From Staphylococcus debuckii (GTDB lineage: Bacteria; Bacillota; Bacilli; Staphylococcales; Staphylococcaceae): a stretch of DNA of 64,000 bases. Location of the stretch: positions 2,294,001 through 2,358,000 of the forward strand of contig NZ_CP033460.1 of the NCBI RefSeq assembly GCF_003718735.1, in the 5' to 3' direction. Positions 1 to 8,819 of this stretch are shown here, piece by piece (position 1 is the first letter of the stretch; every line of letters starts with the position of its first letter). The notes under the pieces are model-generated. The model made no database searches and was not told where the DNA came from. It saw only the letters and a list, made by a program, of their open reading frames with translations. The position numbers and the translations under genes are program-made.

Positions 1-1068
1 GTAGAAAATGTAACTTAACCAATCAATAATCGGTGTGAAGTTTGCCAGTAACAAGCCGACAAAACCGATGGATAGAATAGATGGTAAAATCGCCATCGTC
101 ATCTCAAGTCCATCTTTGACATTCAGCCAAATATTTTTCAGCAATGGAAGTGAATCATGTGATTGGCGTTTCGCTTCGTCGTAAGCTGCTTTAAAACGAC
201 TGCCGTTCACTTCCACTTCTTTATCGCCTTCTTGACCTTCATAGTATTCTTCTGACTCATTACGAATCGGCGGTAAGTGTGCCGAAATAGCAGTAACCGC
301 GAAGGTAATCACTAAAGTACTCCAGAAGAATAAATTCCAGTGCGCCATTAAATCTAAAGTATTCGCCACGATCACCATGAAAGTAGCGGAGACTGTTGAG
401 AAGCCGGTTGCGATAATCACTGCTTCTTTCTTGTTATACATCCCATCTTTGTATACACGGTTCGTAATCAACAATCCTAATGAATAACTCCCTACGAAAG
501 AAGCCACTGCATCGACCGCTGATTTACCCGGCGTTTTGAATAATGGACGCATGACCGGCTGCATCAGAACACCGATGTATTCTAGTAAACCGTAGCCTAC
601 TAATAATGAAAGTGCGATTGCACCGATTGGAATCAAAATACTTAACGGCAACATCAGTTTGTCGAATAAAAATGGACCATAATCTTGTTTGAACAATAAT
701 GCCGGACCAAATTTAAATACATACATGATACCAATGACTGCTCCAAGCACTTTAAAAAGTACAATAATAAAGTCAGTGACTGACTTCTTGAAATCTTGTC
801 TGACGATCGGCAAGCCTGCCCCGGCTAAAATTAATAGCAATGCCACATAGGGCATGGCCGGACCGAGCAGTTGTCGCACCCATAAGTGCACATGGTCTAC
901 GAGAATCGTGTTCGTGCCGCCGATAGTTACCGGAACGAAGAAACAGAGAATTCCAATAAAGCTGAATACGTAAAACCGCCACATTTTTACCCCTTTTTCA
1001 CTTTGAGCGGGTTGCGTATCAGATTGGAGTTCCATCTCCTCAGATAGTAAGTTTGCTTCAGTTTTCAT
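1..1068 (-). CDS. YjiH-type nucleoside-recognition (Gate) domain membrane protein, C-terminus cut off
   Basis: The gene runs off the left edge; 356 codons are present. The start is the ATG at 1068, preceded on the minus strand by AAGGGGTG. The product begins with about 28 hydrophilic residues, then about eight hydrophobic helices and a loop rich in Glu, Lys and Asp (encoded near 200-280). The sequence resembles the YjiH/nucleoside-recognition Gate family of permease-like membrane proteins, whose substrate is generally unknown. It is divergent from a LysR regulator at 1696 across 627 bases, and hutG lies just beyond. A role in histidine or amino-acid utilisation is therefore possible, but this is only an inference from position. 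Family assignment rests on overall hydrophobic pattern and remembered similarity, not on a catalytic motif. Confidence 0.75.
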   Translation of the reverse strand, partial: MKTEANLLSEEMELQSDTQPAQSEKGVKMWRFYVFSFIGILCFFVPVTIGGTNTILVDHVHLWVRQLLGPAMPYVALLLILAGAGLPIVRQDFKKSVTDFIIVLFKVLGAVIGIMYVFKFGPALLFKQDYGPFLFDKLMLPLSILIPIGAIALSLLVGYGLLEYIGVLMQPVMRPLFKTPGKSAVDAVASFVGSYSLGLLITNRVYKDGMYNKKEAVIIATGFSTVSATFMVIVANTLDLMAHWNLFFWSTLVITFAVTAISAHLPPIRNESEEYYEGQEGDKEVEVNGSRFKAAYDEAKRQSHDSLPLLKNIWLNVKDGLEMTMAILPSILSIGFVGLLLANFTPIIDWLSYIFY

Positions 1069-1285
1069 ACTTGACACCCCTTTGTTTTACAAGCATGTGA
1101 AAGCTGTCTGATTATGATTGAACCTAGATGACTTAAGCTCCATATCATACTATTCACTGAATCTTATATATAGTTGTCGATGTGCTGCAAGCAGTGAAAG
1201 CATCCTTTCCCCTTCGATGCTTCACTTGCTTGAAAAATCCTATTAATCATTTCTCCCTGCAAAAGATGGCAAGCGGATATCACTT

Positions 1286-1413
1286 GAGGAAAATTGATAG
1301 AAATGAAGTTTGCTTCAATATCATCTCAAATTGCCATTTCAATTTGATAGAGGAAAATTGATAGAAATGAAGTTTGCTTCAATATCATCTCAAATTGCCA
1401 TTTCAATTTGATA
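1286..1413. repeat. Perfect 64-bp tandem duplication
   Basis: Bases 1286-1349 and 1350-1413 are identical, with period 64. Each unit starts GAGGAAAATTG, contains the palindrome GAAGTTTGCTTC and ends CAATTTGATA. It lies between the divergent YjiH-type gene and the LysR gene. The rest of 1069-1695 is AT-rich spacer that should hold both promoters; I see no other feature there. Confidence 0.95.
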
Positions 1414-1695
1414 ATAGAAATAAAATTCATTTCTTGAATTTTCCAAATATTCAATCTGTAATAAGATGTAATATCCCTTGCATCACAATTTAAGTATAAT
1501 ATGCTACGATATAAGCATCAAATATAAATAAACTAATTATTTATAGTTTCAAGCTATAAATCTAGTTTATTCCTGAAATTAAAGCACTTCTATGTTAGTT
1601 ACAGTGTAAAAATTTATTACATATTTTTTCAGTTTTCTTTATAATTTTAATTACCAATACACATTTATTTTTAAACGAAAGGGTGGGATGTTCAG

Positions 1696-2574
1696 ATGAA
1701 AATTATGCAATTAGAGTATTTTTTAGCGGTCGTCCGCTACAACAGTTTCACGCGTGCTGCTCAATTCTTGCATATCAGTCAGCCCTCTTTGACTACTGCA
1801 ATTAAAAAGATGGAAGCTGATTTGGGTTATCCGCTATTTATAAGAACGACCAAAGAGCTGAAAATTACTGAAAAAGGCATTCAGTTTTATAAATATGCTC
1901 AATCTTTGGTGAATCATTATCACAAAACATTAGAGCGTATGTATGATTTAAATATTTCTGATGAGCCACGACTCAAGCTTTCTATTTTAGAATCTACAAG
2001 TCCATGGATGGCATTGGTGATTCAACAACATCACAATGCTTACCAAAAACAACGTTACCAAATCATAGAGCAGCATAACATGGAAAGCATTATTTCCAGT
2101 TTATTGAATTTCGATGTTCATTTCGCGCTCTCAAATGAAAAAATAGATCGTGACACAATTGTCTCCGTACCGCTTTATAATGAACCTTATGTATTAATCG
2201 CACCCAAAGACACTATTCAAAGTACCACTCAAAAAGCAACCGACTTACAGCATCTTCCATTGATTTTAACTAACCGACAATATCAAGTTAGAAAGCATTT
2301 GGATGAGTATTTCAAACAAATGAATATCCATCCCAATATTGTATTAGAAGTAGACCGATTTGAAGCGGCTACTACTATGGTACACAGAGGCTTAGGCTAT
2401 GCTATTATTCCACGTTTTTACTATCAATCTTTTTCAGCTAATCAACTGAGTGCTATTAAAATTACACCGATTATCGAACGCACGATTTATATTAATTACC
2501 TGGAACAACGCAAACTGTCGGAAATTGCGAAGACTTTGATTGATGAATGTATTAATTATTGGAAAATACAGTAG
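1696..2574 (+). CDS. LysR family transcriptional regulator
   Basis: A 292-residue protein, normal length for LysR regulators. Residues 1-60 form the winged helix-turn-helix (around SFTRAAQFLHISQPSLTTAI, with the usual LFIRT after it). Residues about 88-290 look like the periplasmic-binding-protein-like effector domain. The ATG at 1696 follows GAAAGGGTGGGATG. The gene is divergent from the YjiH-type membrane gene, the usual arrangement for a LysR protein and its target, and is convergent with hutG. It probably controls the divergent gene and possibly histidine degradation, but the effector cannot be read from the sequence. Confidence 0.9.
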   Translation: MKIMQLEYFLAVVRYNSFTRAAQFLHISQPSLTTAIKKMEADLGYPLFIRTTKELKITEKGIQFYKYAQSLVNHYHKTLERMYDLNISDEPRLKLSILESTSPWMALVIQQHHNAYQKQRYQIIEQHNMESIISSLLNFDVHFALSNEKIDRDTIVSVPLYNEPYVLIAPKDTIQSTTQKATDLQHLPLILTNRQYQVRKHLDEYFKQMNIHPNIVLEVDRFEAATTMVHRGLGYAIIPRFYYQSFSANQLSAIKITPIIERTIYINYLEQRKLSEIAKTLIDECINYWKIQ

Positions 2575-2628
2575 GATGTGATGTGGGAGGGGTTTACCGA
2601 TGCGTGGTGCGGAGGGGGGACGCGAGAA

Positions 2629-2815
2629 TCTGGACACTTCTCTGAAACTTGTGTCCAGATTATGCCCTTTTCTAGACACTTCTCGAAATTTAGTGTCCAG
2701 ATTACATGCTTTTCTAGACACTTCTCTAAATCTTGTGTCTAGATCCACCCACTTTCTAGATTGGCAGTAGCTATCTGAACAGAAAATGCGCTTGTTCAAA
2801 AATCTAGCGTCTAGA
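2629..2815. repeat. Repeat array A: 31-bp inverted-repeat units at 42-bp period
   Basis: Units at 2629-2659, 2671-2701 and 2713-2743 start exactly 42 bases apart and are separated by 11-base spacers. Each has TCTAGACAC-like and GTGTCTAGA-like arms around 13 bases beginning TTCTC. Unit 1 carries a paired change in both arms (TCTGGACAC with GTGTCCAGA). A fourth unit starts in phase at 2755 but is stretched to 61 bases and ends at 2815. The same family recurs at 20262 and 50286. Confidence 0.93.
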
Positions 2816-2894
2816 TTCGCAACTTACATCGCCCCCCCTCTCCACGGATCTACCTTTTCCCACACCAACTCCCGCCAAATCTCCTCCCGCATAA

Positions 2895-2929
2895 AATAAC
2901 GGACCACCACGAGGCAGTCCGCTGTTATG
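2895..2929 (-). terminator. Terminator of hutG
   Basis: Read on the minus strand, a GC stem (CGGAC with GTCCG, extended by AAC with GTT around a two-base bulge) is followed by TTATTTT. It lies just downstream of the hutG stop. The stretch 2575-2943 otherwise holds repeat array A and G-rich or C-rich flanks. Confidence 0.7.
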
Positions 2930-2943
2930 TTCTATATCAAAAA

Positions 2944-3873
2944 TTAATGAATAAAGTTATGCAAGAAGAGTGCAACTAATTTCGCAGTCCGATTGTCCAT
3001 ATCATATAACGGATTTGTTTCAGCCACACTGATTGAAACAAGTTTTGGATGTCCGACAATACGTCGAGATAATTCTAAAATAATATGCGGTGTCAATCCA
3101 TTAACTGCCGGTGCACTCACACCCGGAGCAAACGCACTATCCACAACATCCATACAAATTGTAAACATGATAACATCATGGCGATTAATAAAATGGTCGA
3201 TTTTATCTTTGATGGTAGGTGAAATTTCATGCAAAATTTCGTCCGCAGTCACATATTCAATACCACGTTCTTCAGCATAATCAAATAAATGTTTCGTATT
3301 GCTTGCAGATTGAATACCCATAACGAAATAGTCAGCATTATCGTCGCCTTCAAGAATTTGTCTGAAACTTGTGCCTGAAGTTGAAGATTCAGCTTCACGT
3401 GTGTCAAAGTGAGCATCAATGTTTATCACACCAATTGAAGCATCAGGATAAGCTTTACGCATCGCTAAATATTGCGCATAAGCAATGTCGTGTCCCCCAC
3501 CGACTAAGAAAGAATAATTGTGATTTTTAAACATTTTTGCAGCTAATTCTGCATATTCCTCTTGCGTATCAATTAAATGGTCATGATCATGGTACACATT
3601 ACCATAGTCGTATACCGGACATGGTGTTAAAACAGATAAGTTGCCGAATGCTTTTCTGATAGCGTCGGGGCCTTCTTGCGCTCCGACACGTCCGTTATTC
3701 AGCTCTACTCCTTTATCTACTGCATATCCTAAGATGCCCGTTCCTGCTTTTTCGTCTACTTTCGTCTCATTGATATCTTTCAATTCAATTGTTTGGAAGT
3801 GGCGAAATTGCGATTTATCTGTCTCACTATCCACTCTGCCTTGCCATAAATCTGGATTGGCCTGTTTATACAT
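2944..3873 (-). CDS. hutG: Formimidoylglutamase HutG
   Basis: HutG hydrolyses N-formimidoyl-L-glutamate to glutamate and formamide, the last step of histidine degradation. The ureohydrolase (arginase) metal motifs are all present: GGGHD near residue 127, DAHFD near 155 and MDVVD near 243, which together bind the two Mn ions. An upstream in-frame ATG at 3903 exists, but the AGGAGG before the ATG at 3873 has proper spacing, giving 309 residues, the expected family size. The gene stands alone here; other hut genes may lie beyond the left edge. A strong cre-like site lies 119 bases upstream, so CcpA repression is likely. Confidence 0.93.
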   Translation of the reverse strand: MYKQANPDLWQGRVDSETDKSQFRHFQTIELKDINETKVDEKAGTGILGYAVDKGVELNNGRVGAQEGPDAIRKAFGNLSVLTPCPVYDYGNVYHDHDHLIDTQEEYAELAAKMFKNHNYSFLVGGGHDIAYAQYLAMRKAYPDASIGVINIDAHFDTREAESSTSGTSFRQILEGDDNADYFVMGIQSASNTKHLFDYAEERGIEYVTADEILHEISPTIKDKIDHFINRHDVIMFTICMDVVDSAFAPGVSAPAVNGLTPHIILELSRRIVGHPKLVSISVAETNPLYDMDNRTAKLVALFLHNFIH

Positions 3874-3991
3874 TTTCCATATCCTCCTTAAAATCATCAT
3901 CAATTTAAGTATAAGTGCTTATTTGCCTCGTTTCAATCACAGAAACACAATTCAACTGTACTAAGTAACTTCTACCCTTCTGTATCAACTA

Positions 3992-4005
3992 TCAAAACGC
4001 TTTCA
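3992..4005 (-). promoter_or_regulatory. cre (CcpA) site upstream of hutG
   Basis: On the minus strand the sequence is TGAAAGCGTTTTGA, matching the cre consensus TGNAANCGNTNNCA at all but one fixed position. It lies in the hutG upstream region (3874-4266), which otherwise shows only AT-rich spacer shared with the divergent CPBP-like gene. Confidence 0.7.
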
Positions 4006-4266
4006 TAGCAATAAGCTTGATACAACCTTTACAATGGTATTTCATTTCAAAGTCATTTGTTAACAAGTAATTTATTTCTGATTTATTCAGATGTATAATG
4101 CTAGTAGGTGTTTATTCGTTTCCATACAGTAAATTGTAATAATAAAGCCGTGGCGAAGCGGTTGATTATTATTTCAACACCCGATTGAACACATTACTCA
4201 ACAGTACAAAGCAACCATGAACTATTGTGTGGAATCACCGCGTACTTAATTGGAGGTTTCAAAAAA

Positions 4267-5334
4267 ATGAATATGAAACGTATATCAGGTTTCCAATGGG
4301 CGATGACAATTTTTGTCTTCTTTGTACTTGCCTTTGCATTCCCATTGATTCTGAAAGATTTTCAAGCAGAAGTACCATTCAAACGTTTTGTCTTTGATAT
4401 GAGTACTCTGGCACCTTTCATTGCAGCTATTATCTGCATATTAGTATTTAAAAACAAACGTGCTCAAATCGCGAGTTTAAAACTCTCACTCAGTTTCAAA
4501 GTTATTGAAAGATTATTAATGGCAATGATTTTGCCGCTTATTATTTTTATAATCTGCATGTTCATCTTTAACACATATGCAGACAGCTTTATCATTTTAC
4601 AATCAAAAAATTTATCCGTTTCCATATGGACTATTTTAATCGGCCATTTATGCATGGCGTTTTTTGTAGAATTCGGTTTCCGTTCTTATTTACAAAACAT
4701 CGTTGAAACGAAAATGAATACCTTCTTTGCTTCTATTATAGTAGGTGTTTTATACGCGATCTGGAATGTTAATACTACATATTCAACAGAATATACACTC
4801 TATAATCTGCTCTATAGTTTTGCATTCTCTATGATTATTGGTGAACTTATCCGTGCAACTAAAGGACGTACCATTTACATCGCAGTAGTTTTCCATACAC
4901 TCATGTCCTTTGCACTCGTCTTTTTCTTCAGTGAAGAAGTCGGCGATTTATTCTCAATGAAAGTAATCGCCCTAAGTACAGCAGCCGTAGCAGCCACCTT
5001 TATTATCCTAAGTTTAATTATCCGTGCTGCGCTTTACTACTTTACTAAAGACTCATTAGAAGAAGTCGATCCGGATAACTATCTCGACTATCCGAAAGAT
5101 CCTGAAGACGACGATATCAAGACTTCACCCGCAGCCGAACAACAAGCGAAAGAAGATACAGACCCAGAAACCACTTCTGCGGAAAAAGAAAACCCTGAAG
5201 AGGCTCCAAAAGAAGAGAGTCACCCTACTTCTACTGCTGTCGAAGATGCAGAAGAAGAAATCAAACAAACAGAAGAAAATACGGATCTTGACAACAAACG
5301 CTCTACATTTTCAAAGAACAATCAACGACGTTAA
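4267..5334 (+). CDS. CPBP-family-like membrane protein with degenerate active site and acidic tail
   Basis: The ATG at 4267 follows GGAGG with 10-base spacing, so I prefer it to the in-frame ATG at 4225; the product is 355 residues. Residues 1-265 are about eight membrane helices with the layout of CPBP (Abi) intramembrane glutamic endopeptidases. Motif 1 reads VEFGFR rather than EExxxR, so the first Glu is Val; the later FHTLMSF segment could be the remnant of the His-containing motif. About the last 90 residues are a hydrophilic, Glu/Asp-rich cytoplasmic tail. The protein may be a non-peptidase relative. It is convergent with rpiA and shares a terminator with it. Confidence 0.72.
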   Translation: MNMKRISGFQWAMTIFVFFVLAFAFPLILKDFQAEVPFKRFVFDMSTLAPFIAAIICILVFKNKRAQIASLKLSLSFKVIERLLMAMILPLIIFIICMFIFNTYADSFIILQSKNLSVSIWTILIGHLCMAFFVEFGFRSYLQNIVETKMNTFFASIIVGVLYAIWNVNTTYSTEYTLYNLLYSFAFSMIIGELIRATKGRTIYIAVVFHTLMSFALVFFFSEEVGDLFSMKVIALSTAAVAATFIILSLIIRAALYYFTKDSLEEVDPDNYLDYPKDPEDDDIKTSPAAEQQAKEDTDPETTSAEKENPEEAPKEESHPTSTAVEDAEEEIKQTEENTDLDNKRSTFSKNNQRR

Positions 5335-5338
5335 ATTA

Positions 5339-5370
5339 AAAAGCTGATGCAGATTCTGCATCAGCTTTTC
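5339..5370. terminator. Bidirectional terminator between the CPBP-like gene and rpiA
   Basis: Inverted repeat AAAAGCTGATGCAGA with TCTGCATCAGCTTTT, flanked by A and T runs on both sides, between two convergent stop codons. Confidence 0.92.
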
Positions 5371-5377
5371 TTATATC

Positions 5378-6061
5378 TTAAGCTCTATCTAAAATTTTAA
5401 CTCCATCTTGTGTGCCGATAATAACGCGATCAGCCACGTCAAGGAAATATCCCGTCTCTAAGACACCTGTTAAATGAATCAAGTATTCATGCATTGCATA
5501 TGCATCTGTATTCGGAAGCAGTTCAACGTCTAAGATATAATTGCCATTATCAGTAACAAACGGAATATCTTCCACATTCCGGCGTGAGACTTTCGCTTCT
5601 GTATCACGTGTGATTTTTTTCGCCACCAGCATCCAATTGAACTTATCAACTTCAACTGGCAGTTTGAAAGTTTGACCGAGATAATCGACAAATTTCGTCT
5701 CATCAGCAATGACCACAAAGCGTTCTGCCATATCATCAATGACTTTTTCACGAAAGAGTGCTCCACCGCCGCCCTTAATTAAGTTCAAGTCAGCATCAAA
5801 CTCATCCGCACCATCGATGGCTACATCAATATAGTCGACGTCATTCACATCCACTATCTTAATTCCAAGCTCTTTTGCGAGCAGCGCAGTTTTATTCGAA
5901 GTGCATACACCTGTAATTTGTGTTCCCGTATTTAATAATTCTGCAATACGAGGCAATAATAATTCAATGGTGCTCCCAGTACCGATGCCCACTATCATGC
6001 CATCTTTAATCTCTGTGACTGCATCCTCAACAGTTTTTAATTTCAATGCTCTTATATCCAT
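5378..6061 (-). CDS. rpiA: Ribose-5-phosphate isomerase A
   Basis: RpiA interconverts ribose-5-phosphate and ribulose-5-phosphate in the non-oxidative pentose phosphate pathway. The 227-residue protein has the family's phosphate-binding GTGST at residues 27-31, the active-site DGADEFD segment near 84-90, and KGGGGAL near 97-103. Length equals that of other bacterial RpiA proteins. The ATG at 6061 follows AAGGAG. The gene lies 26 bases downstream of galM on the same strand, so the two are probably co-transcribed. Confidence 0.96.
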   Translation of the reverse strand: MDIRALKLKTVEDAVTEIKDGMIVGIGTGSTIELLLPRIAELLNTGTQITGVCTSNKTALLAKELGIKIVDVNDVDYIDVAIDGADEFDADLNLIKGGGGALFREKVIDDMAERFVVIADETKFVDYLGQTFKLPVEVDKFNWMLVAKKITRDTEAKVSRRNVEDIPFVTDNGNYILDVELLPNTDAYAMHEYLIHLTGVLETGYFLDVADRVIIGTQDGVKILDRA

Positions 6062-6087
6062 GCTGAATGCTCCTTGTCTTCAATTTA

Positions 6088-7104
6088 CTACAGTTTTTCA
6101 ATAATTTGGTAGGTTGTTCGAGAATAAAATGCACGATCTTTCGGTAAAATGGAGGGTGCATCTTTGCCTAGAATATTAATATCGTTCGGTAAACTTTGAG
6201 CCTCTAATGTAAACCCAGAATGTGGTTTGTAAATATTCATATCACTGTCCCACTCACTCGTGTCATTAAAAGTAAACACCACTACATTCGGCATATCCGT
6301 CTGCATTTTTAAAAGAAACTGGCTGTTTTCGACCACTAATTCTTCGCCGATAGAGAACGGATGACCCAATCCATTATATTTATCTATCTGTGCTTTAAAT
6401 TGAGGTACTTCACTCTCAAATATTTCAGTCAGACGTATTTTATGTTTATCAAATAAATCCACTAAATCTAAAGGTGTACGTGCATCAGGCAGATTTTGCT
6501 CATTCAGTAAATGCATGCCTAGTTTCTCGCTCGTAAAATAATGATTATCTACTTCTTTATTATCCCTATTCAAGTTGAAATAGACATGATTTGTCGGATT
6601 GAATAAAGTTGTTTGATCAGACTCTGCGTAATATTCAATCGTCCATCGGTTATCAATGTCATACGTATGTACAATTTTCAATTTAATATCGCCCGGGTAA
6701 TGATCATCTGCTTCTTTAATCACTGTCGTGAAAATGATTTGAATGTAGCCGCCGTTTTCATCTTTAATCTCATAATCAAAGTAACGGTGGTCGATACCGT
6801 TTGAACCACCGTGCAGATGATTCGGCGGATCGTTTTGTTCTAATTGATATGTTTGACCATCAAGTGTAAATTTACCATCTGCAATACGTCCGCCATAACG
6901 ACCGACACTTGCGCCGAAGTAATAGGGGTTGTCTTGATAGAATTCATCCGCTTCCACTACATTGCCTAAGACAATAATATTATCTTCATATTTCCACGTC
7001 ACAATTCTTGCGCCGTAATTCGTAAATACAATTTTTGTTTCGTCGTTATCAATCTTGATTAAATCGAGGCCGTTTCTTTGGTGCTCCACTTTCGTAAACA
7101 TCAT
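6088..7104 (-). CDS. galM: Aldose 1-epimerase (mutarotase)
   Basis: A 338-residue cytoplasmic enzyme of the galactose mutarotase family, which interconverts the alpha and beta anomers of hexoses. Recognisable segments are HLHGGSNGID around residue 96, with a substrate-binding His, and NPTNHVYFNL near residue 166, with the catalytic-site Asn-His. A C-terminal Glu near LEAQSLPND fits the catalytic base. The ATG at 7104 follows AAAGGGTG; the next codon is also ATG and could be used instead. It is followed directly by rpiA. Alternative specificity, for example another aldohexose, cannot be excluded. Confidence 0.92.
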   Translation of the reverse strand: MMFTKVEHQRNGLDLIKIDNDETKIVFTNYGARIVTWKYEDNIIVLGNVVEADEFYQDNPYYFGASVGRYGGRIADGKFTLDGQTYQLEQNDPPNHLHGGSNGIDHRYFDYEIKDENGGYIQIIFTTVIKEADDHYPGDIKLKIVHTYDIDNRWTIEYYAESDQTTLFNPTNHVYFNLNRDNKEVDNHYFTSEKLGMHLLNEQNLPDARTPLDLVDLFDKHKIRLTEIFESEVPQFKAQIDKYNGLGHPFSIGEELVVENSQFLLKMQTDMPNVVVFTFNDTSEWDSDMNIYKPHSGFTLEAQSLPNDINILGKDAPSILPKDRAFYSRTTYQIIEKL

Positions 7105-7138
7105 TTCAATACACCCTTTCCTAACTCACCGCTTCAAA

Positions 7139-7465
7139 TCAGCTTCTGTCAGGCAGCAACATGATTAAGACACCGATAATACAAACAATAGCGCCCAAAA
7201 CATCATACTTATCCGGTGTCTGTTTATCAAATACGTATCCCCACAAGATACTCATCACAATAAATACTCCCCCGTAAGCGGCATAAACTCGGCTGAACGT
7301 CGGAAATACTTGAAAAGTTGCGACAATGCCATATGAAATTAAAAGGATACCTCCAAGTAATCCTAAGAGCGGTGATTGTGCTGTTTTCAACCATAACCAA
7401 ATGAGATAACCGCCGCCGATTTCACACAGCCCTGCTAAAATAAATATTAAAATTGGATAAACCAT
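7139..7465 (-). CDS. YnfA/UPF0060 family small membrane protein
   Basis: A 108-residue protein with four hydrophobic helices filling almost its whole length, matching the UPF0060 (YnfA) family, which is distantly related to small multidrug transporters. No function is established. I choose the ATG at 7465 because AGGTGG precedes it with good spacing; the longer reading begins with a GTG at 7477 that overlaps this ribosome site. This start also gives the exact usual family length. The gene lies 34 bases upstream of galM on the same strand and may head the galM-rpiA transcript. Confidence 0.88.
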   Translation of the reverse strand: MVYPILIFILAGLCEIGGGYLIWLWLKTAQSPLLGLLGGILLISYGIVATFQVFPTFSRVYAAYGGVFIVMSILWGYVFDKQTPDKYDVLGAIVCIIGVLIMLLPDRS

Positions 7466-7515
7466 TCTATTTGCCACCTGTTTATTACTTTCCTCACTCT
7501 ATATTTTAACAATAA

Positions 7516-7555
7516 GGCACACCGATGACTAGATACAATCTAGCAAAGGTGTGCC
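7516..7555 (-). terminator. Hairpin downstream of the ABC permease gene
   Basis: GGCACACC at 7516 pairs with GGTGTGCC at 7548, with an inner CTAGAT/ATCTAG pair. The minus strand then reads TTATTGTT, only a weak T tract, but the position just after the ABC permease stop fits a terminator. Confidence 0.55.
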
Positions 7556-7586
7556 ATTAGGTAACATTTGAACATATTTTATACAA

Positions 7587-8819
7587 TTATGACTTCTTAA
7601 ATGCGCGTTTTAATCCTTTAAAGAAACCTTTTTCAAAAGTAAGAACTGAATCTCGATAACTGCGAACCGCAATCCAGAGTAAGAGTACCATTACAATCAG
7701 AGAAAGAATAACACTGACAATAATTTCCCATAATTGTAATTCGGGCGTAGAAGCTCTTAAGAACAATACAAACGGTGAAATCAACGGAATAAAGCTTGTG
7801 ATCTTAGTTAGTGTCGTTTCTGGTGTATTCAAACTGAAAATGGCGATATAGAAAGCAATAAAACTTACTATCGTCATTGGCATTAACGCTTGGTTCATAT
7901 CTTCAATCCGAGTAGCTAGTGAGCCTAAAATTGTTCCTAAAATCGTATAAGAAATAATTCCGATTACTAGACAAATCACGCCGACAATTAATAATTGCAT
8001 TGTAACATCGGTAATTTTCATATTGAATTTTTTAACGACATCTTTTAAATCGGATAGATAAATACTGATAACGCCGACAATGGCAAAGATAAATATCTGT
8101 GAAAAGGCCACAGCAATGATGGCTAAGATTTTAGCTATTATATGTTTGACAGGTGAAATACTGGTAATCACCATTTCGATTACACGAGATGTCTTTTCAG
8201 TCGCCACTTCCATAGCCACTTGGTTAGCATAGTTAATGATAATAAAGAACATCAACATAATACCAGCATATAAAATAATGATATTGGCTACTTTATCTTG
8301 TTCAGAAAGTTGTTGGGCATTCTTACCGATTGCTTGAGACGTTACTTTGGATTTTTGTTGTAAAGCTTGTAAATCTTTCGGACTCAAATCGACACTTTTA
8401 GCAATTGCTTGCGTTTGAATCGGCGTTAAGATGCTCTCTAATTTTTGCTTAGCTTCGTTTGAAACTGAATCTTTGCTGACAATTTTACCTTCTATCTGCT
8501 GGCCTTTAAATGAAATGATATAAGCTTTATCTAGTTTTTCTTTTTTCACATTTTTAAGTGCTTGTTGCTCAGAGAGATGCTCAAACTTTGTACCTTTATC
8601 TTCTAACTTCTCACTTTGCGATTTAACCATTTGATAGACTTGCTGGTTATCTGTAACAATCCCAATCTTATCTGGTCCGCCACTGAACATATCAATAATT
8701 TTATTCGCATTCGCACCGCCGATAATAAGCAAGGCGATGATGACTGTCATAATAATAAAGGCACGAGACTTGATCTTATTCATATAAGTTAAGGAGAAGG
8801 TTGCCCAGAATTTACTCAT
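7587..8819 (-). CDS. ABC-2 type exporter permease (YhaP/NatB-like)
   Basis: A 410-residue permease starting at the ATG at 8819, which overlaps the stop of the ATPase gene by eight bases (AAGGTAGGTG just upstream). It has one membrane helix near residues 18-38, an extracytoplasmic region of about 150 residues rich in Lys, Gln and Ser, then five or six helices in the C-terminal half. This is the layout of ABC-2 permeases such as B. subtilis YhaP and NatB. Translational coupling shows it works with the ATPase. The family exports sodium or peptides and often gives stress resistance; the substrate here is unknown. Confidence 0.88.
   Translation of the reverse strand: MSKFWATFSLTYMNKIKSRAFIIMTVIIALLIIGGANANKIIDMFSGGPDKIGIVTDNQQVYQMVKSQSEKLEDKGTKFEHLSEQQALKNVKKEKLDKAYIISFKGQQIEGKIVSKDSVSNEAKQKLESILTPIQTQAIAKSVDLSPKDLQALQQKSKVTSQAIGKNAQQLSEQDKVANIIILYAGIMLMFFIIINYANQVAMEVATEKTSRVIEMVITSISPVKHIIAKILAIIAVAFSQIFIFAIVGVISIYLSDLKDVVKKFNMKITDVTMQLLIVGVICLVIGIISYTILGTILGSLATRIEDMNQALMPMTIVSFIAFYIAIFSLNTPETTLTKITSFIPLISPFVLFLRASTPELQLWEIIVSVILSLIVMVLLLWIAVRSYRDSVLTFEKGFFKGLKRAFKKS

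Noticed and set aside
773..982. Small frame inside the YjiH-type gene
   Set aside because: It lies in a coding gene in another frame, with no start signal.
2434..2799. Open frame across array A that reads as repeated LDT-FREVSR units
   Set aside because: The 42-base period is a multiple of three, so the frame stays open. There is no ribosome site, and it overlaps the LysR gene on the other strand.
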